A stretch of 24,750 nt of DNA from Clostridiaceae bacterium UBA6085 (GCA_002428605.1 DIXH01000040.1:4351-29100); one strand, 5' to 3'; counted from the stretch's first letter, positions 7,653 through 15,443 are shown. Numbers and translations are program-made. The notes: a model not told the origin generated them from the sequence alone.

Positions 7653-9095
7653 ATGGAACTGTTTGAATACAAGGCACATGAACTCAAGGGCATGCTTGGC
7701 AAGGGCGAAGTAAGCTCAAAGGATGTGGTTCTATCCTTCCTTGGAAGGATAGAGGCCGTGGAGAAAAACGTAGGAGCATTCCTTGCCGTTGACAGGGAAT
7801 CGGCTCTCTCGGGAGCCAAAAGGTACGATGACGGTGAGAAGGATGGCCTTCTTGCAGGAATTCCGGTAGGCATAAAGGACAACATATCCGTAAAGGGAAT
7901 GCAGAACACCTGCGCCTCGAAGATACTCGAGGGCTACATCGCTCCATACGATGCCACAGTCACGGAGAAGATAAAGAGGCAGGGCGGAGTGATCGTCGGA
8001 AAGCTCAACATGGACGAGTTCGCCATGGGATCATCCACCGAGCACAGCGCATACAAGCTGACAAGGAACCCCTTCGGACTTGACAGGGTGCCTGGCGGGT
8101 CCTCAGGCGGATCGGCTGCAGCTGTTGCCGCAATGGAGGTTCCCGTATCGCTTGGTACTGATACGGGCGGATCTGTAAGGCAGCCTGCGGCATACTGCGG
8201 CATAGCGGGACTGAAGCCTACCTACGGCTCCATTTCAAGGTACGGTGTCACTGCATTCGGTTCCACACTTGACCAGGTAGGGACTCTGGGACGTGATGTA
8301 AAGGACCTTGCCCTCATTACCTCTGCAATAACAGGCAAGGATGACAGGGACTTCACCACCCATTCCAGGGACCTTGGCGACCTGTATGCGAACCTATCCA
8401 GGGACATAAGGGGAAAGAGGATAGCCCTTCCGGACGAATTCCTTGGCGAAGGCCTCAATGATGACGCAAGGAAGAGCATCGAGGAATCGGTTAAGGTGTT
8501 TGAAGCGCTTGGCGCGAAAGTCGAGAGGGTAAGCCTCAAGATGGCTGACTTCTCCCTTGCCGCATACTACATAATATCCTCGGCTGAGGCTTCATCAAAC
8601 CTTGCAAGGTTTGACGGCATAAGGTACGGGTTCAGGGCTAAGGAGGCATCTGACCTCATTGACCTCTACAAGGAGTCAAGGAGCCAGGGCTTCGGACCTG
8701 AGGTGAAGAGGAGGATCATGCTCGGCACATACGTTCTTTCTGCCGGTTACTATGACGCCTACTACAAGAAGGCGCTTAAGGTAAGGAAGCTGATACAGGA
8801 CGAATACAACAGCATATTCTCGAATTTCGACGCGATGATCTCCCCGACGACACCTACCCCTGCATTCAGGATAGGTGACAAGACCGAGGATGTCATGGCC
8901 ATGTACCTTAACGACATCTACACGGTCCCAATAAACATAGCGGGCATACCTGCAGTTTCCATACCGTGCGGACTGAGCGAAGGGATGCCGCTGGGACTCC
9001 AGATAATGGGGGCCCACTTCAGCGAGCAGACCATCCTTGACATCGCCTATGCATACGAGAGTGAACGGGGCCTTGACCTAAGGCCTTCATTATAG
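7653..9095 (+). CDS. gatA: Asp/Glu-tRNA amidotransferase subunit A
   Basis: Amidase-signature subunit that releases ammonia from glutamine for the transamidation. The 480 residues include the catalytic Lys in GIPVGIKDNI, the serine-rich signature GGSSGGSAAAVA and the TDTGGSVRQPAAYCG block carrying the cis-Ser and nucleophilic Ser of the Ser-cisSer-Lys triad. Length and motif order are normal for GatA. The gene sits directly between gatC and gatB. Ammonia produced here is passed through a channel to the GatB active site. Confidence 0.97.
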   Translation: MELFEYKAHELKGMLGKGEVSSKDVVLSFLGRIEAVEKNVGAFLAVDRESALSGAKRYDDGEKDGLLAGIPVGIKDNISVKGMQNTCASKILEGYIAPYDATVTEKIKRQGGVIVGKLNMDEFAMGSSTEHSAYKLTRNPFGLDRVPGGSSGGSAAAVAAMEVPVSLGTDTGGSVRQPAAYCGIAGLKPTYGSISRYGVTAFGSTLDQVGTLGRDVKDLALITSAITGKDDRDFTTHSRDLGDLYANLSRDIRGKRIALPDEFLGEGLNDDARKSIEESVKVFEALGAKVERVSLKMADFSLAAYYIISSAEASSNLARFDGIRYGFRAKEASDLIDLYKESRSQGFGPEVKRRIMLGTYVLSAGYYDAYYKKALKVRKLIQDEYNSIFSNFDAMISPTTPTPAFRIGDKTEDVMAMYLNDIYTVPINIAGIPAVSIPCGLSEGMPLGLQIMGAHFSEQTILDIAYAYESERGLDLRPSL

Positions 9096-9104
9096 GAGGG
9101 CACC

Positions 9105-10538
9105 ATGAGATACGAAGCGGTTATAGGACTCGAGGTCCATGTTGAGCTCCAGACAAAGACAAAAGCATTCTGCGGATGCACCACTGAATTCGGCGGAAAG
9201 CCAAATTCACATGTCTGCCCGGTATGTCTCGGACTTCCGGGAGCTCTTCCCATGATAAACAGGCAGGTCGTTGACTTCGCACTGAAGACCGGACTTGCGC
9301 TCAATTGCAAGATCAACACATTAAACAGGTTCGACAGGAAGAACTACTTCTATCCTGACGCCCCGAAGAACTACCAGATAACACAGAATGACTTCCCCAT
9401 ATGCCATGACGGCTATGTGGAGATCGAAACTTCAGACGGAAGCATAAAGAGGATCGGAATCGAAAGGATACACATGGAGGAGGACGCCGGAAAGCTCATC
9501 CATACCTCCAAAGGCTCGCTTGTAGATTTCAACAGGTCAGGGGTGCCTCTCATAGAGATAGTCACAAAGCCTGACATAAGGACTCCGGAAGAGGCTACGG
9601 CATACCTGACTAAGCTCAGGGCAATACTCTTCGCACTTGGCGTCTCTGATGTCAAGATGGAGGAGGGAAGCCTGAGGTGTGACGGCAACATTTCCATAAG
9701 GGAGGTTGGTGTTACGACCCTTGGCGTCAAGTCCGAGGTCAAGAACATGAATTCCTTCAAGGCCCTCGAGAAGGCTCTCGGATATGAGTACAGAAGGCAG
9801 TGCGAGGCTCTGGAGAACGGGGAGAGGCTTACTGTCGAGACCAGGAGATGGGATGATTCCATCGAGGAGACCAGGGTCATGAGGTCCAAGGAGATGGCCA
9901 ATGACTACAGGTATTTCCCTGAAGGCGACCTGGTTACCCTTGACATAAGCGACGAGTGGATCGAGAGGATAAGGAAGACGATACCTGAGCTTCCACATGA
10001 GAAGGCTGAGAGGTTCGTAAGGGAATACGGCATACCGAAGTATGACGCCATGGTCCTTACACTTACAGCTGATATGGCTGACTTCTTCGACGAAGCGGCA
10101 AAGGAAGCGAAGGACGGCAAGGCCGTATCCAACTGGATAATGGGAGACCTTTCGAGGCTCATGAACGAGAACGGTACCTGGATAGCTGACCTGAAGTTCG
10201 GTCCTAAGGAGCTCTCAGGCCTTGTCTCAATCATAAAGGACGGCACAATATCCTCTGCCATGGGCAAGAAGGTGCTTGAGTTCATGTTCGAGGAGGGGAA
10301 GGACCCTGCTGCTATCGTGAAGGAAAGGAACATGGTCCAGGTAAGCGACGAAGGCGCACTTCTTGAGGAAGTCAAGAAGGTGCTTGCGGCTAATCCCAAG
10401 GTAGTCGAGGACTACAGGGCAGGCAAGACGAAGATACTTGGCTTTGCAGTGGGGCAGGTCATGAAGGCCACAAAGGGCCAGGCAAACCCGACTGTAATAA
10501 ACAAGCTTGTCGCTGAGGAGCTTGAAAGGCTGAAATAG
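9105..10538 (+). CDS. gatB: Asp/Glu-tRNA amidotransferase subunit B
   Basis: Kinase-transamidase subunit that phosphorylates the misattached Glu or Asp side chain and replaces the phosphate with ammonia. The 477 residues start with YEAVIGLEVHVEL and carry the zinc-binding cysteines in FCGCTTEFGG and HVCPVCLGLPGALP. These are followed by NYFYPDAPKNYQITQ and HMEEDAGKLIH, and by a C-terminal YqeY-like tRNA-binding domain (GQVMKATKGQANP). AGGAGGG lies just before the ATG. The gene ends the gatCAB operon and is followed by a hairpin. Confidence 0.97.
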   Translation: MRYEAVIGLEVHVELQTKTKAFCGCTTEFGGKPNSHVCPVCLGLPGALPMINRQVVDFALKTGLALNCKINTLNRFDRKNYFYPDAPKNYQITQNDFPICHDGYVEIETSDGSIKRIGIERIHMEEDAGKLIHTSKGSLVDFNRSGVPLIEIVTKPDIRTPEEATAYLTKLRAILFALGVSDVKMEEGSLRCDGNISIREVGVTTLGVKSEVKNMNSFKALEKALGYEYRRQCEALENGERLTVETRRWDDSIEETRVMRSKEMANDYRYFPEGDLVTLDISDEWIERIRKTIPELPHEKAERFVREYGIPKYDAMVLTLTADMADFFDEAAKEAKDGKAVSNWIMGDLSRLMNENGTWIADLKFGPKELSGLVSIIKDGTISSAMGKKVLEFMFEEGKDPAAIVKERNMVQVSDEGALLEEVKKVLAANPKVVEDYRAGKTKILGFAVGQVMKATKGQANPTVINKLVAEELERLK

Positions 10539-10542
10539 GAAG

Positions 10543-10592
10543 AATGGCAATGCCTCCGGACACTTTACGTGGACGGAGGCTGTTCCATTTTA
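10543..10592 (+). terminator. hairpin terminator after gatB
   Basis: GCCTCCG (10552-10558) pairs perfectly with CGGAGGC (10574-10580). A lower stem of AATGG (10543-10547) with CCATT (10585-10589) extends it, and a short T-run follows. It is a moderate-strength terminator. Confidence 0.6.
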
Positions 10593-10601
10593 CAGCCATT
10601 G

Positions 10602-10610
10602 TGGTAGAAT
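10602..10610 (+). promoter_or_regulatory. extended -10 promoter of the AIR synthase-rph-rdgB unit
   Basis: TGGTAGAAT is an extended -10 element. No good -35 hexamer lies at the right distance. It is 30 bases ahead of the next gene and just after the gatB terminator. Confidence 0.5.
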
Positions 10611-10640
10611 GTAATGAGTCAAATAGTAGCGAGGTAAATT

Positions 10641-11615
10641 ATGGAAACTGGCAAACTCAACTGGGACATACTCCAGAGGCTTATAAAGAAGAACAGCGGC
10701 GCTGAAAGGGCAGAAGTGCTCAAGAGCGGAAGCATAGGTGAAGACTGTGCGGTACTTAAGATGAACGATGGTCTCATAGTCATGTCGACGGACCCTGTGA
10801 CTGCGGCGACGAATGGTCTTGGGAACATAGCACTTCACATCAATATCAACGACATTGCGACAACGGGGGCTGAGCCCCTTGGAGTGCTTGTCACAATACT
10901 TGCACCGAAGGGATCTGCCTTCAGTGACATAGAGACTGTGATGAAGGACATTTCAAGGGAGGCACGGCTCATGAACGTGCAGGTCATGGGCGGCCATACT
11001 GAGGTGACCGATGCGGTTAACAGGATGGTCGTATCTCTCACGGCTGTGGGAGTGGTCAGCGAGGATGAGCTCATCACGACCTCTGGAGCAAGGGTGGGTG
11101 ACAGCATAATCGTCACCAAATCGCTGTGCCTTGAGGGCACCTCGATAATTGCCAAGGATTTCCCTGACAGGTCCAGGGAGGTTCTTACCGAAGAGGAACT
11201 TAAGGAAGCTGAAAACTATGCCCTGGAGCTCTCGGTGCTCAAGGAGGGCATGCTCCTGAAGGGTCTCGCATCATCCATGCATGACATAACCGAAGGCGGC
11301 GTGCTTGGTGCACTCTGGGAGATGGCCCAGGCTTCCGGTACGGGCTTTATGGTCCGTGAGGACCTTATGCCTGTAAGGCGAGTGACAAGGAAGCTCTGCG
11401 AAAGCTTCGGACTGGACCCTCTGAGGCTCATATCCTCAGGCTCCATGCTCATAGCTGTCAGGGACGCGGATGAGGCCTTAAGCAGACTAAGTGGGGCTGG
11501 AATTCCTGCCACTGTAATCGGCAGGGTCACAGAAGGAAGAGGAATACTTTTAGCAGAGGAAGAGATTGAAGTCATCCCTCCTGCGAGGGATGAGATATAC
11601 AGGCTTTACGAATAA
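10641..11615 (+). CDS. AIR synthase-related (PurM/HypE/ThiL fold) protein
   Basis: The 324-residue protein belongs to the PurM-HypE-SelD-ThiL ATP-binding superfamily. The N-terminal domain contains the metal and ATP-binding blocks SIGEDCAVL, MSTDPVTAA and HININDIATTGAEPLGVLV, and then VMGGHTEVTDAVNRMVVSLTAVG. The C-terminal domain has MHDITEGGVLGALWEMA and ISSGSMLIAV. It most resembles HypE-type and stand-alone AIR synthase-like proteins of Clostridia. No hyp, pur or thi genes are adjacent, so the substrate is unknown. It is probably co-transcribed with rph, rdgB and the phosphoesterase. A GAGGT site lies before the ATG. Confidence 0.85.
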   Translation: METGKLNWDILQRLIKKNSGAERAEVLKSGSIGEDCAVLKMNDGLIVMSTDPVTAATNGLGNIALHININDIATTGAEPLGVLVTILAPKGSAFSDIETVMKDISREARLMNVQVMGGHTEVTDAVNRMVVSLTAVGVVSEDELITTSGARVGDSIIVTKSLCLEGTSIIAKDFPDRSREVLTEEELKEAENYALELSVLKEGMLLKGLASSMHDITEGGVLGALWEMAQASGTGFMVREDLMPVRRVTRKLCESFGLDPLRLISSGSMLIAVRDADEALSRLSGAGIPATVIGRVTEGRGILLAEEEIEVIPPARDEIYRLYE

Positions 11616-11645
11616 TTGCCGTATAGGCGCGAAAGAGGAAAAGAT

Positions 11646-12383
11646 ATGAGGATTGACGGCAGACTAAACGATGAGATAAGGAATGTGAAGGTCACCAGGA
11701 ATTTCACCAAGTACTCACAGGGCTCCGTGCTCATGGAGATGGGTGACACCAAGGTAATCTGTACAGCCATGATTGAGGATAAGGTCCCTGTATTCCTTAA
11801 GGGATCAGGAAGCGGATGGATAACCGCTGAATACAGCATGCTGCCGGGATCGACCCAGACAAGGAAGCAGAGGGACATAGCAAAGCTCCGGCTTGACGGA
11901 AGGTCCACGGAGATACAGAGGCTTATCGGTCGTGCCCTGAGATCGGTGGTTGACCTCACAGCCCTCGGTGAGAGGACCATATGGGTCGACTGCGACGTCA
12001 TACAGGCTGATGGAGGCACGAGGACTGCCAGCATAACGGGTGCTTTCGTGGCCCTTGTGGACGCGGTAAATGCCATCGACAAGGTTACGCCTTTCAAGAG
12101 ATATCCCATAAGCTCCGCGGTCACCGCGATCAGTGTCGGAGTTGTACATGGCGAGCCTATGCTTGACCTCTGTTATGTGGAGGATTCAAAGGCTGAGGTG
12201 GACATGAACGTTGTGATGAACAGCAAGGGTGACTTCATAGAGCTACAGGGGACTGGAGAGGAAAGGCCCTTCAACAACATTGAGCTCATGGACATGCTTG
12301 AGCTGGCGACAATCGGGAACCAGGCGCTCATAGAGAAAATGAAGGAAACCCTGGGAAGCGCAATGGACAGGGTTTTGAGGTAG
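11646..12383 (+). CDS. rph: ribonuclease PH
   Basis: Phosphorolytic 3'-5' exoribonuclease that trims tRNA 3' ends. Starting at the ATG 7 nt after AGAGGAA gives a 245-residue protein beginning MRIDGRLNDEIRNVKVTRNF, the usual RNase PH start. A TTG 30 bases upstream is open but lacks a ribosome binding site. Family motifs include GDTKVICTAMIE, GWITAEYSMLPGST, GRSTEIQRLIGRALRSVVDL and CDVIQADGGTRTASITGAFVAL. The rdgB gene follows after 3 bases, the common rph-rdgB arrangement of Firmicutes. Confidence 0.96.
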   Translation: MRIDGRLNDEIRNVKVTRNFTKYSQGSVLMEMGDTKVICTAMIEDKVPVFLKGSGSGWITAEYSMLPGSTQTRKQRDIAKLRLDGRSTEIQRLIGRALRSVVDLTALGERTIWVDCDVIQADGGTRTASITGAFVALVDAVNAIDKVTPFKRYPISSAVTAISVGVVHGEPMLDLCYVEDSKAEVDMNVVMNSKGDFIELQGTGEERPFNNIELMDMLELATIGNQALIEKMKETLGSAMDRVLR

Positions 12384-12386
12384 GAT

Positions 12387-12998
12387 ATGAGGATAATAAT
12401 AGCAAGCAACAACAAGCATAAGGTTGAAGAGATAAAGGACATGATGGCGCCTTTGGGTTTTGAGGTGCTGTCAATGAAGGATGCCGGAATCGTCATGGAA
12501 GTCGACGAGGACCAGGATTCCTTCAGGGGGAATGCCCTAAAGAAGGCTACCGAGCTTTTTGAGAGCCTGAGCCTTCCTGAAAGGAAGAATACCTATGTCC
12601 TTTCCGATGACTCGGGACTTTCCGTAGACATCCTCAATGGCGCTCCAGGCGTCTATTCGGCGCGCTATTCAGGTGAAGGGGCTACTGACTCGAAGAATAA
12701 CGAGAAGCTCCTTACTGAGCTCTCAGGAGTCGCATGGGATGAGAGGACCGCAAGGTTCATCTGCGCCATGGCGCTTATAGGTGAAGAGAAGGAAATCATA
12801 GTCCAGGGGGAGACTCCCGGGATAATCACATTCGAGCTTAAGGGAGAAGGCGGCTTCGGTTATGACCCCATGTTCTATTCCCTTGAGCTTAACAAGACCT
12901 TCGGTGAGAGCACTCCTCTGGAGAAGAATGCAATATCCCACAGGGGCAAGGCGCTTGCGCTGCTTGTAAAAGAGCTGTCCCTTGAGGAAGGGGAATAG
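12387..12998 (+). CDS. rdgB: dITP/XTP pyrophosphatase (RdgB/HAM1 family)
   Basis: Hydrolyses non-canonical purine triphosphates such as dITP and XTP to monophosphates, keeping them out of DNA and RNA. The 203-residue protein has the N-terminal substrate motif IIASNNKHKVEEIK, the catalytic segment DDSGLSVDILNGAPGVYSAR and the C-terminal GEGGFGYDPMFY, with SHRGKAL near the end. It begins 3 bases after rph and ends 3 bases before the phosphoesterase, so the three are translated as a block. Confidence 0.95.
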   Translation: MRIIIASNNKHKVEEIKDMMAPLGFEVLSMKDAGIVMEVDEDQDSFRGNALKKATELFESLSLPERKNTYVLSDDSGLSVDILNGAPGVYSARYSGEGATDSKNNEKLLTELSGVAWDERTARFICAMALIGEEKEIIVQGETPGIITFELKGEGGFGYDPMFYSLELNKTFGESTPLEKNAISHRGKALALLVKELSLEEGE

Positions 12999-13001
12999 CA
13001 T

Positions 13002-13490
13002 ATGCTTATCGCGGTAGTTTCCGATACCCACAGGAGGACCACGAGGATCAAGCAGGCCATAGCTATAATCGGGAAGGCAAACCCTGACAAGGTGATCCAC
13101 CTTGGCGATAACATGGATGATGCCGACCTCATGGAGGCAATGCTGGGCATGGAGGTAATAACCGTGCCCGGTAACTGTGACTACAGCTCTGAGAAAGACT
13201 TCAAGGTCATCGAGGCAGGACACCTGAGGATCTTCGCTACACATGGACATGCCTATGGGGTCAAAAGGGGCCTCCATGAGCTTGCGAAGGCTGCTAAGGA
13301 TAACGGGTGCCACATAGCCCTCTACGGGCATACTCACGTGGCTTCTGAGGATTCGGCGGACGGAGTACTGACCTTCAATCCGGGCAGCGCTGCGGAGCCC
13401 AGAGGGGGCCAGAAGCCTACCATCGGTTTCATCGAGATCAAGGGAAACAAGACCGGATTCAGGTTTGCAGGCATTGACGCTGGCCGATAG
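13002..13490 (+). CDS. YfcE/MJ0936-type metallophosphoesterase
   Basis: A 162-residue calcineurin-like phosphoesterase. The metal-binding motifs appear in order: VVSDTHRR (D-x-H), HLGDNMDD (GD), VPGNCD (GNxD-type), THGHAYGV (GHxH-type) and YGHTHVA. This is the compact single-domain form found right after rdgB in many Firmicutes. Activity on phosphodiesters is known for the family, but the natural substrate is not. It is the last gene of the operon, and no strong terminator is visible before the tRNA promoter. Confidence 0.93.
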   Translation: MLIAVVSDTHRRTTRIKQAIAIIGKANPDKVIHLGDNMDDADLMEAMLGMEVITVPGNCDYSSEKDFKVIEAGHLRIFATHGHAYGVKRGLHELAKAAKDNGCHIALYGHTHVASEDSADGVLTFNPGSAAEPRGGQKPTIGFIEIKGNKTGFRFAGIDAGR

Positions 13491-13530
13491 ATAAGAAAAA
13501 TTCTGAAAGCAAATTCTTCTCATTTTAGTA

Positions 13531-13559
13531 TTGACGCTTCATGGATTTTAGTATAGAAT
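13531..13559 (+). promoter_or_regulatory. tRNA operon promoter
   Basis: TTGACG (13531-13536) and TAGAAT (13554-13559) have 17-bp spacing, the closest match to consensus in the window. It lies 33 bases ahead of the first tRNA and probably drives the cluster down to the terminator at 14706. Confidence 0.8.
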
Positions 13560-13591
13560 AAATTTTGTCGCTGAAAGGTGACGACGTTTAT

Positions 13592-13667
13592 CGGGGTGTA
13601 GCGCAGATGGGAGCGTGCGTGCTTCGGGAGCACGAGGTCGCAGGTTCGATCCCTGTCACCCCGACCA
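13592..13667 (+). tRNA. tRNA-Pro (CGG)
   Basis: Complete cloverleaf of 76 nt with encoded CCA. The acceptor stem pairs CGGGGTG with CACCCCG, and the anticodon loop TTCGGGA gives anticodon CGG (reads CCG). It is the first gene of the cluster. The 96 bases after it hold no gene I can identify. Confidence 0.97.
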
Positions 13668-13763
13668 AGTACGCCTAGCACGTGGGCCAGATGAGCTGAG
13701 GATGAGCATTAAAGCGAAGCTGTTCAGATGAAGGCCGGGATAAGTCCTGTAATGCCTTGATAC

Positions 13764-13838
13764 TGGGATATAGCCAAGCGGTAAGGCACCAGACTTTGAC
13801 TCTGGTATTCGTTGGTTCGAATCCAGCTATCCCAACCA
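13764..13838 (+). tRNA. tRNA-Gln (TTG)
   Basis: 75 nt with CCA. The loop CTTTGAC gives anticodon TTG (reads CAA). The acceptor TGGGATA/TATCCCA starts with a U1-A72 pair, the known identity feature that lets GatCAB recognise tRNA-Gln, and gatCAB is encoded upstream in this window. Confidence 0.97.
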
Positions 13839-13847
13839 ATTTAATTT

Positions 13848-13923
13848 GGTTCGCTAGCTCAGTCGGTAGAGCACGTGACTTTTAATCACGGTGTCCGGGG
13901 TTCGATTCCCCGGCGAGCCACCA
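13848..13923 (+). tRNA. tRNA-Lys (TTT)
   Basis: 76 nt with CCA. Acceptor GGTTCGC/GCGAGCC. Loop CTTTTAA gives anticodon TTT (reads AAA and AAG). Confidence 0.97.
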
Positions 13924-13932
13924 ATACAATAT

Positions 13933-14006
<74 letters not shown>

Positions 14007-14026
14007 TTAGTCCCTTTATTACACTT

Positions 14027-14102
14027 CGGGGTGTAGCGCAGCTGGGAGCGCGCGTGCTTTGGGAGCATGAGGTCGCAGGTTCGATCCCTGTCACCCCGAC
14101 CA
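14027..14102 (+). tRNA. tRNA-Pro (TGG)
   Basis: 76 nt with CCA. It is nearly the same as the first tRNA-Pro, but loop TTTGGGA gives anticodon TGG (reads CCA). Together they form an isoacceptor pair from a local duplication. Confidence 0.97.
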
Positions 14103-14123
14103 TTTTAACCCTAGCCTCATTAT

Positions 14124-14198
14124 GCGGGAGTGGCTCAGAGGTAGAGCGTCACCTTGCCAAGGTGAATGTCGCGAGTTCGAATCTCGTCTTCCGCTCCA
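14124..14198 (+). tRNA. tRNA-Gly (GCC), copy 1
   Basis: 75 nt with CCA. Acceptor GCGGGAG/CTTCCGC with one G-U pair. Loop TTGCCAA gives anticodon GCC (reads GGC and GGU). Identical to the copy at 14550. Confidence 0.97.
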
Positions 14199-14205
14199 AT
14201 AATAT

Positions 14206-14282
<77 letters not shown>

Positions 14283-14285
14283 TAT

Positions 14286-14362
14286 GGTGAACGTAGTTCA
14301 GTTGGCAGAGCGCCAGTTTGTGGCACTGGTTGTCGTGGGTTCGAGTCCCATCGTTCACCCCA
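14286..14362 (+). tRNA. tRNA-His (GTG)
   Basis: 77 nt including CCA and an encoded G-1 opposite C73, the histidine identity element. Acceptor GTGAACG/CGTTCAC. Loop TTGTGGC gives anticodon GTG. Confidence 0.96.
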
Positions 14363-14371
14363 TTTTAACTT

Positions 14372-14445
14372 TGGGATATGGCCAAGTGGTAAGGCTCCAG
14401 ACTCTGACTCTGGCATCGTTGGTTCGAATCCAGCTATCCCAACCA
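14372..14445 (+). tRNA. tRNA-Gln (CTG)
   Basis: 74 nt with CCA. Loop CTCTGAC gives anticodon CTG (reads CAG). It has the same U1-A72 acceptor start as the other tRNA-Gln. Confidence 0.97.
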
Positions 14446-14450
14446 AATAT

Positions 14451-14535
14451 GCAGATGTGGCGAAATTGGCAGACGCACTAGACTTAGGATCTAGCGCCGA
14501 GAGGCATGGGGGTTCAAGTCCCTTCATCTGCACCA
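14451..14535 (+). tRNA. tRNA-Leu (TAG)
   Basis: 85 nt with CCA and the long variable arm typical of tRNA-Leu. Acceptor GCAGATG/CATCTGC. Loop CTTAGGA gives anticodon TAG (reads CUA and other CUN codons). Confidence 0.97.
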
Positions 14536-14549
14536 CAATACCTCTTTCA

Positions 14550-14624
14550 GCGGGAGTGGCTCAGAGGTAGAGCGTCACCTTGCCAAGGTGAATGTCGCGA
14601 GTTCGAATCTCGTCTTCCGCTCCA
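14550..14624 (+). tRNA. tRNA-Gly (GCC), copy 2
   Basis: 75 nt, base-for-base identical to the gene at 14124. It is followed after one base by the second tRNA-Gly (TCC). Confidence 0.97.
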
Positions 14625-14625
14625 T

Positions 14626-14699
<74 letters not shown>

Positions 14700-14705
14700 T
14701 TAGGG

Positions 14706-14731
14706 AAAGACCTGCTTTGCAGGTCTTTTTT
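14706..14731 (+). terminator. terminator inside the tRNA cluster
   Basis: A perfect 10-bp stem, AAAGACCTGC with GCAGGTCTTT, has a TTT loop and a T-run directly after it. It separates the first twelve tRNAs from the last one. Confidence 0.85.
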
Positions 14732-14739
14732 CATAACAT

Positions 14740-14816
14740 GCCCCATTAGCTCAGTTGGATAGAGTGATGGTCTTCGAAACCAGCGGTCATGCGTTCGAGT
14801 CGCATATGGGGTACCA
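14740..14816 (+). tRNA. tRNA-Arg (TCG), structurally unusual
   Basis: 77 nt with encoded CCA. Loop CTTCGAA gives anticodon TCG (reads CGA). Two pairs are off: the acceptor GCCCCAT/ATGGGGT starts with a G1-U72 wobble, and the anticodon stem ATGGT/ACCAG has an A27-G43 mismatch. The D stem also ends in a G-U pair. It lies only 9 bases after a strong terminator with no obvious promoter. It may be functional but weakly expressed, or decaying. Confidence 0.88.
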
Positions 14817-14887
14817 CACAGGCAGAGATGCCTGTGGCAACAGAGAAGCCTCTCAATCACCTTAAGAAGTGATTGGGAGGCTTTTTT
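14817..14887 (+). terminator. double hairpin and strong terminator ending the tRNA cluster
   Basis: The first hairpin, CACAGGCA (14817-14824) with TGCCTGTG (14829-14836), closes on a GAGA tetraloop. The second has a 15-bp stem from 14846-14860 to 14869-14883 with a single G-U pair, followed by a T-run. The second is the real terminator. The first may help tRNA 3' processing. Confidence 0.85.
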
Positions 14888-14917
14888 GAATCAACTGAAA
14901 AACCTTCAGACTACATG

Positions 14918-14939
14918 AAAAAAGAGCCCTGAGGCTCTT
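14918..14939 (-). terminator. terminator of the ribbon-helix-helix gene
   Basis: AAGAGCC (14922-14928) pairs with GGCTCTT (14933-14939) around a 4-nt loop. On the - strand it is followed by TTTTTT. The stem overlaps the stop codon of the small gene. Confidence 0.7.
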
Positions 14940-15075
14940 ATTTCTCTCTCTTGAGAAGTACTGTCAGTATATAGTTGTTCAGGCTGCGGTTTACGGCATC
15001 AGCTTCCTTAACCAGTTCTTCTTTAAGATCCTCTGGAATAGTGAGCAGTATCTTTGTCTTATCAGTCGCTTTCAT
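14938..15075 (-). CDS. 45-residue ribbon-helix-helix DNA-binding protein
   Basis: The reading frame runs from ATG at 15075 to TAA at 14938-14940 on the - strand, preceded by a GAGGTG ribosome binding site. The product starts MKATDKTKILLTIPEDLKEE and ends in LTVLLKREK. A short beta strand (KILLTIP), followed by EDLKEELVKEADAVNRSLNNYI as two helices with an N/S turn, is the pattern of MetJ/Arc/CopG proteins, which bind DNA as dimers. The gene has its own promoter, a palindromic operator and a terminator. No toxin partner is adjacent, so a lone autoregulated repressor is more likely than a toxin-antitoxin pair. The IS21 copy lies upstream of its promoter. Confidence 0.8.
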   Translation of the reverse strand: MKATDKTKILLTIPEDLKEELVKEADAVNRSLNNYILTVLLKREK

Positions 15076-15090
15076 ATCACACCTCGTTCA

Positions 15091-15138
15091 AGTTTATGTT
15101 TATATTAAAATTATATACATAAACTGAAAATACTTCAA
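15091..15138 (-). promoter_or_regulatory. promoter and operator of the ribbon-helix-helix gene
   Basis: On the - strand TTGAAG (15133-15138) and TATAAT (15110-15115) are 17 bp apart. An imperfect 35-bp palindrome (15091-15125) covers the -10. Its outer arms AGTTTATG and CATAAACT are perfect, the full arms match at 13 of 15 positions, and the centre is 5 bp. A palindrome on the -10 of a small DNA-binding protein's own gene suggests autorepression. Confidence 0.65.
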
Positions 15139-15288
15139 TATTAATATAAAAGTTTCACATATTTACTATAGAAAATTCACAGATTAATTCTTAAGACTTT
15201 TTAGAACAGAATTAATTCCATATATCTGATTTTCAATATATATCAGGCTTTCCAAAGTCATGGACTTCTCAGTATACTTCCTTTTAAA
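15139..15288. other. AT-rich intergenic stretch
   Basis: About 150 bases between the ribbon-helix-helix promoter and the IS21 copy. No open frame with a ribosome binding site, no clear terminator and no RNA fold stands out. Before the insertion this was the region downstream of the lysR gene now at 23285. Confidence 0.5.
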
Positions 15289-15294
15289 TCACAA
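15289..15294. repeat. IS21 target-site duplication, left copy (TCACAA)
   Basis: TCACAA directly abuts the terminal TGTAAA of the IS21-family element and recurs exactly at 23278-23283 on the other side. Confidence 0.8.
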
Positions 15295-15306
15295 TGTAAA
15301 CGTCAA

Positions 15307-15392
15307 TGAATTTCTTTACCACGCGATGATGAATTTGTTTACCAGTAACGATGACGAATTAGTTTACCAGTTGATATTGAATTAGTTTACCA
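15307..15392 (+). repeat. IS21 terminal repeats, left end (4 copies)
   Basis: Four 15-bp copies of the motif YGAATTNSTTTACCA start at 15307, 15330, 15355 and 15378, with periods of 23, 25 and 23 bases. IS21 elements carry such multiple terminal repeats as IstA binding sites. Confidence 0.8.
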
Positions 15393-15409
15393 GTAACTGG
15401 TTTAAGAGG

Positions 15410-15433
15410 GGGAGAGACCGAAGTGTCTCTCCC
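15410..15433 (-). terminator. hairpin after istB
   Basis: GGGAGAGAC (15410-15418) pairs with GTCTCTCCC (15425-15433) just past the istB stop on the - strand. There is no clear T-run, so termination is uncertain. It may instead stabilise the mRNA end. Confidence 0.4.
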
Positions 15434-15443
15434 AATATAGGGC

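Noticed and set aside
13668..13763. Extra RNA gene between the first and second tRNA
   Set aside because: GC-rich but no cloverleaf, terminator or promoter was found; probably spacer.
14938..15075. Toxin-antitoxin pair
   Set aside because: No second small gene adjoins the ribbon-helix-helix gene on either side.
15307..15392. CRISPR-like regular repeats
   Set aside because: Only four 15-bp repeats with 8-10 bp gaps at a transposon end, no cas genes, and a copy at the other end of the same element.
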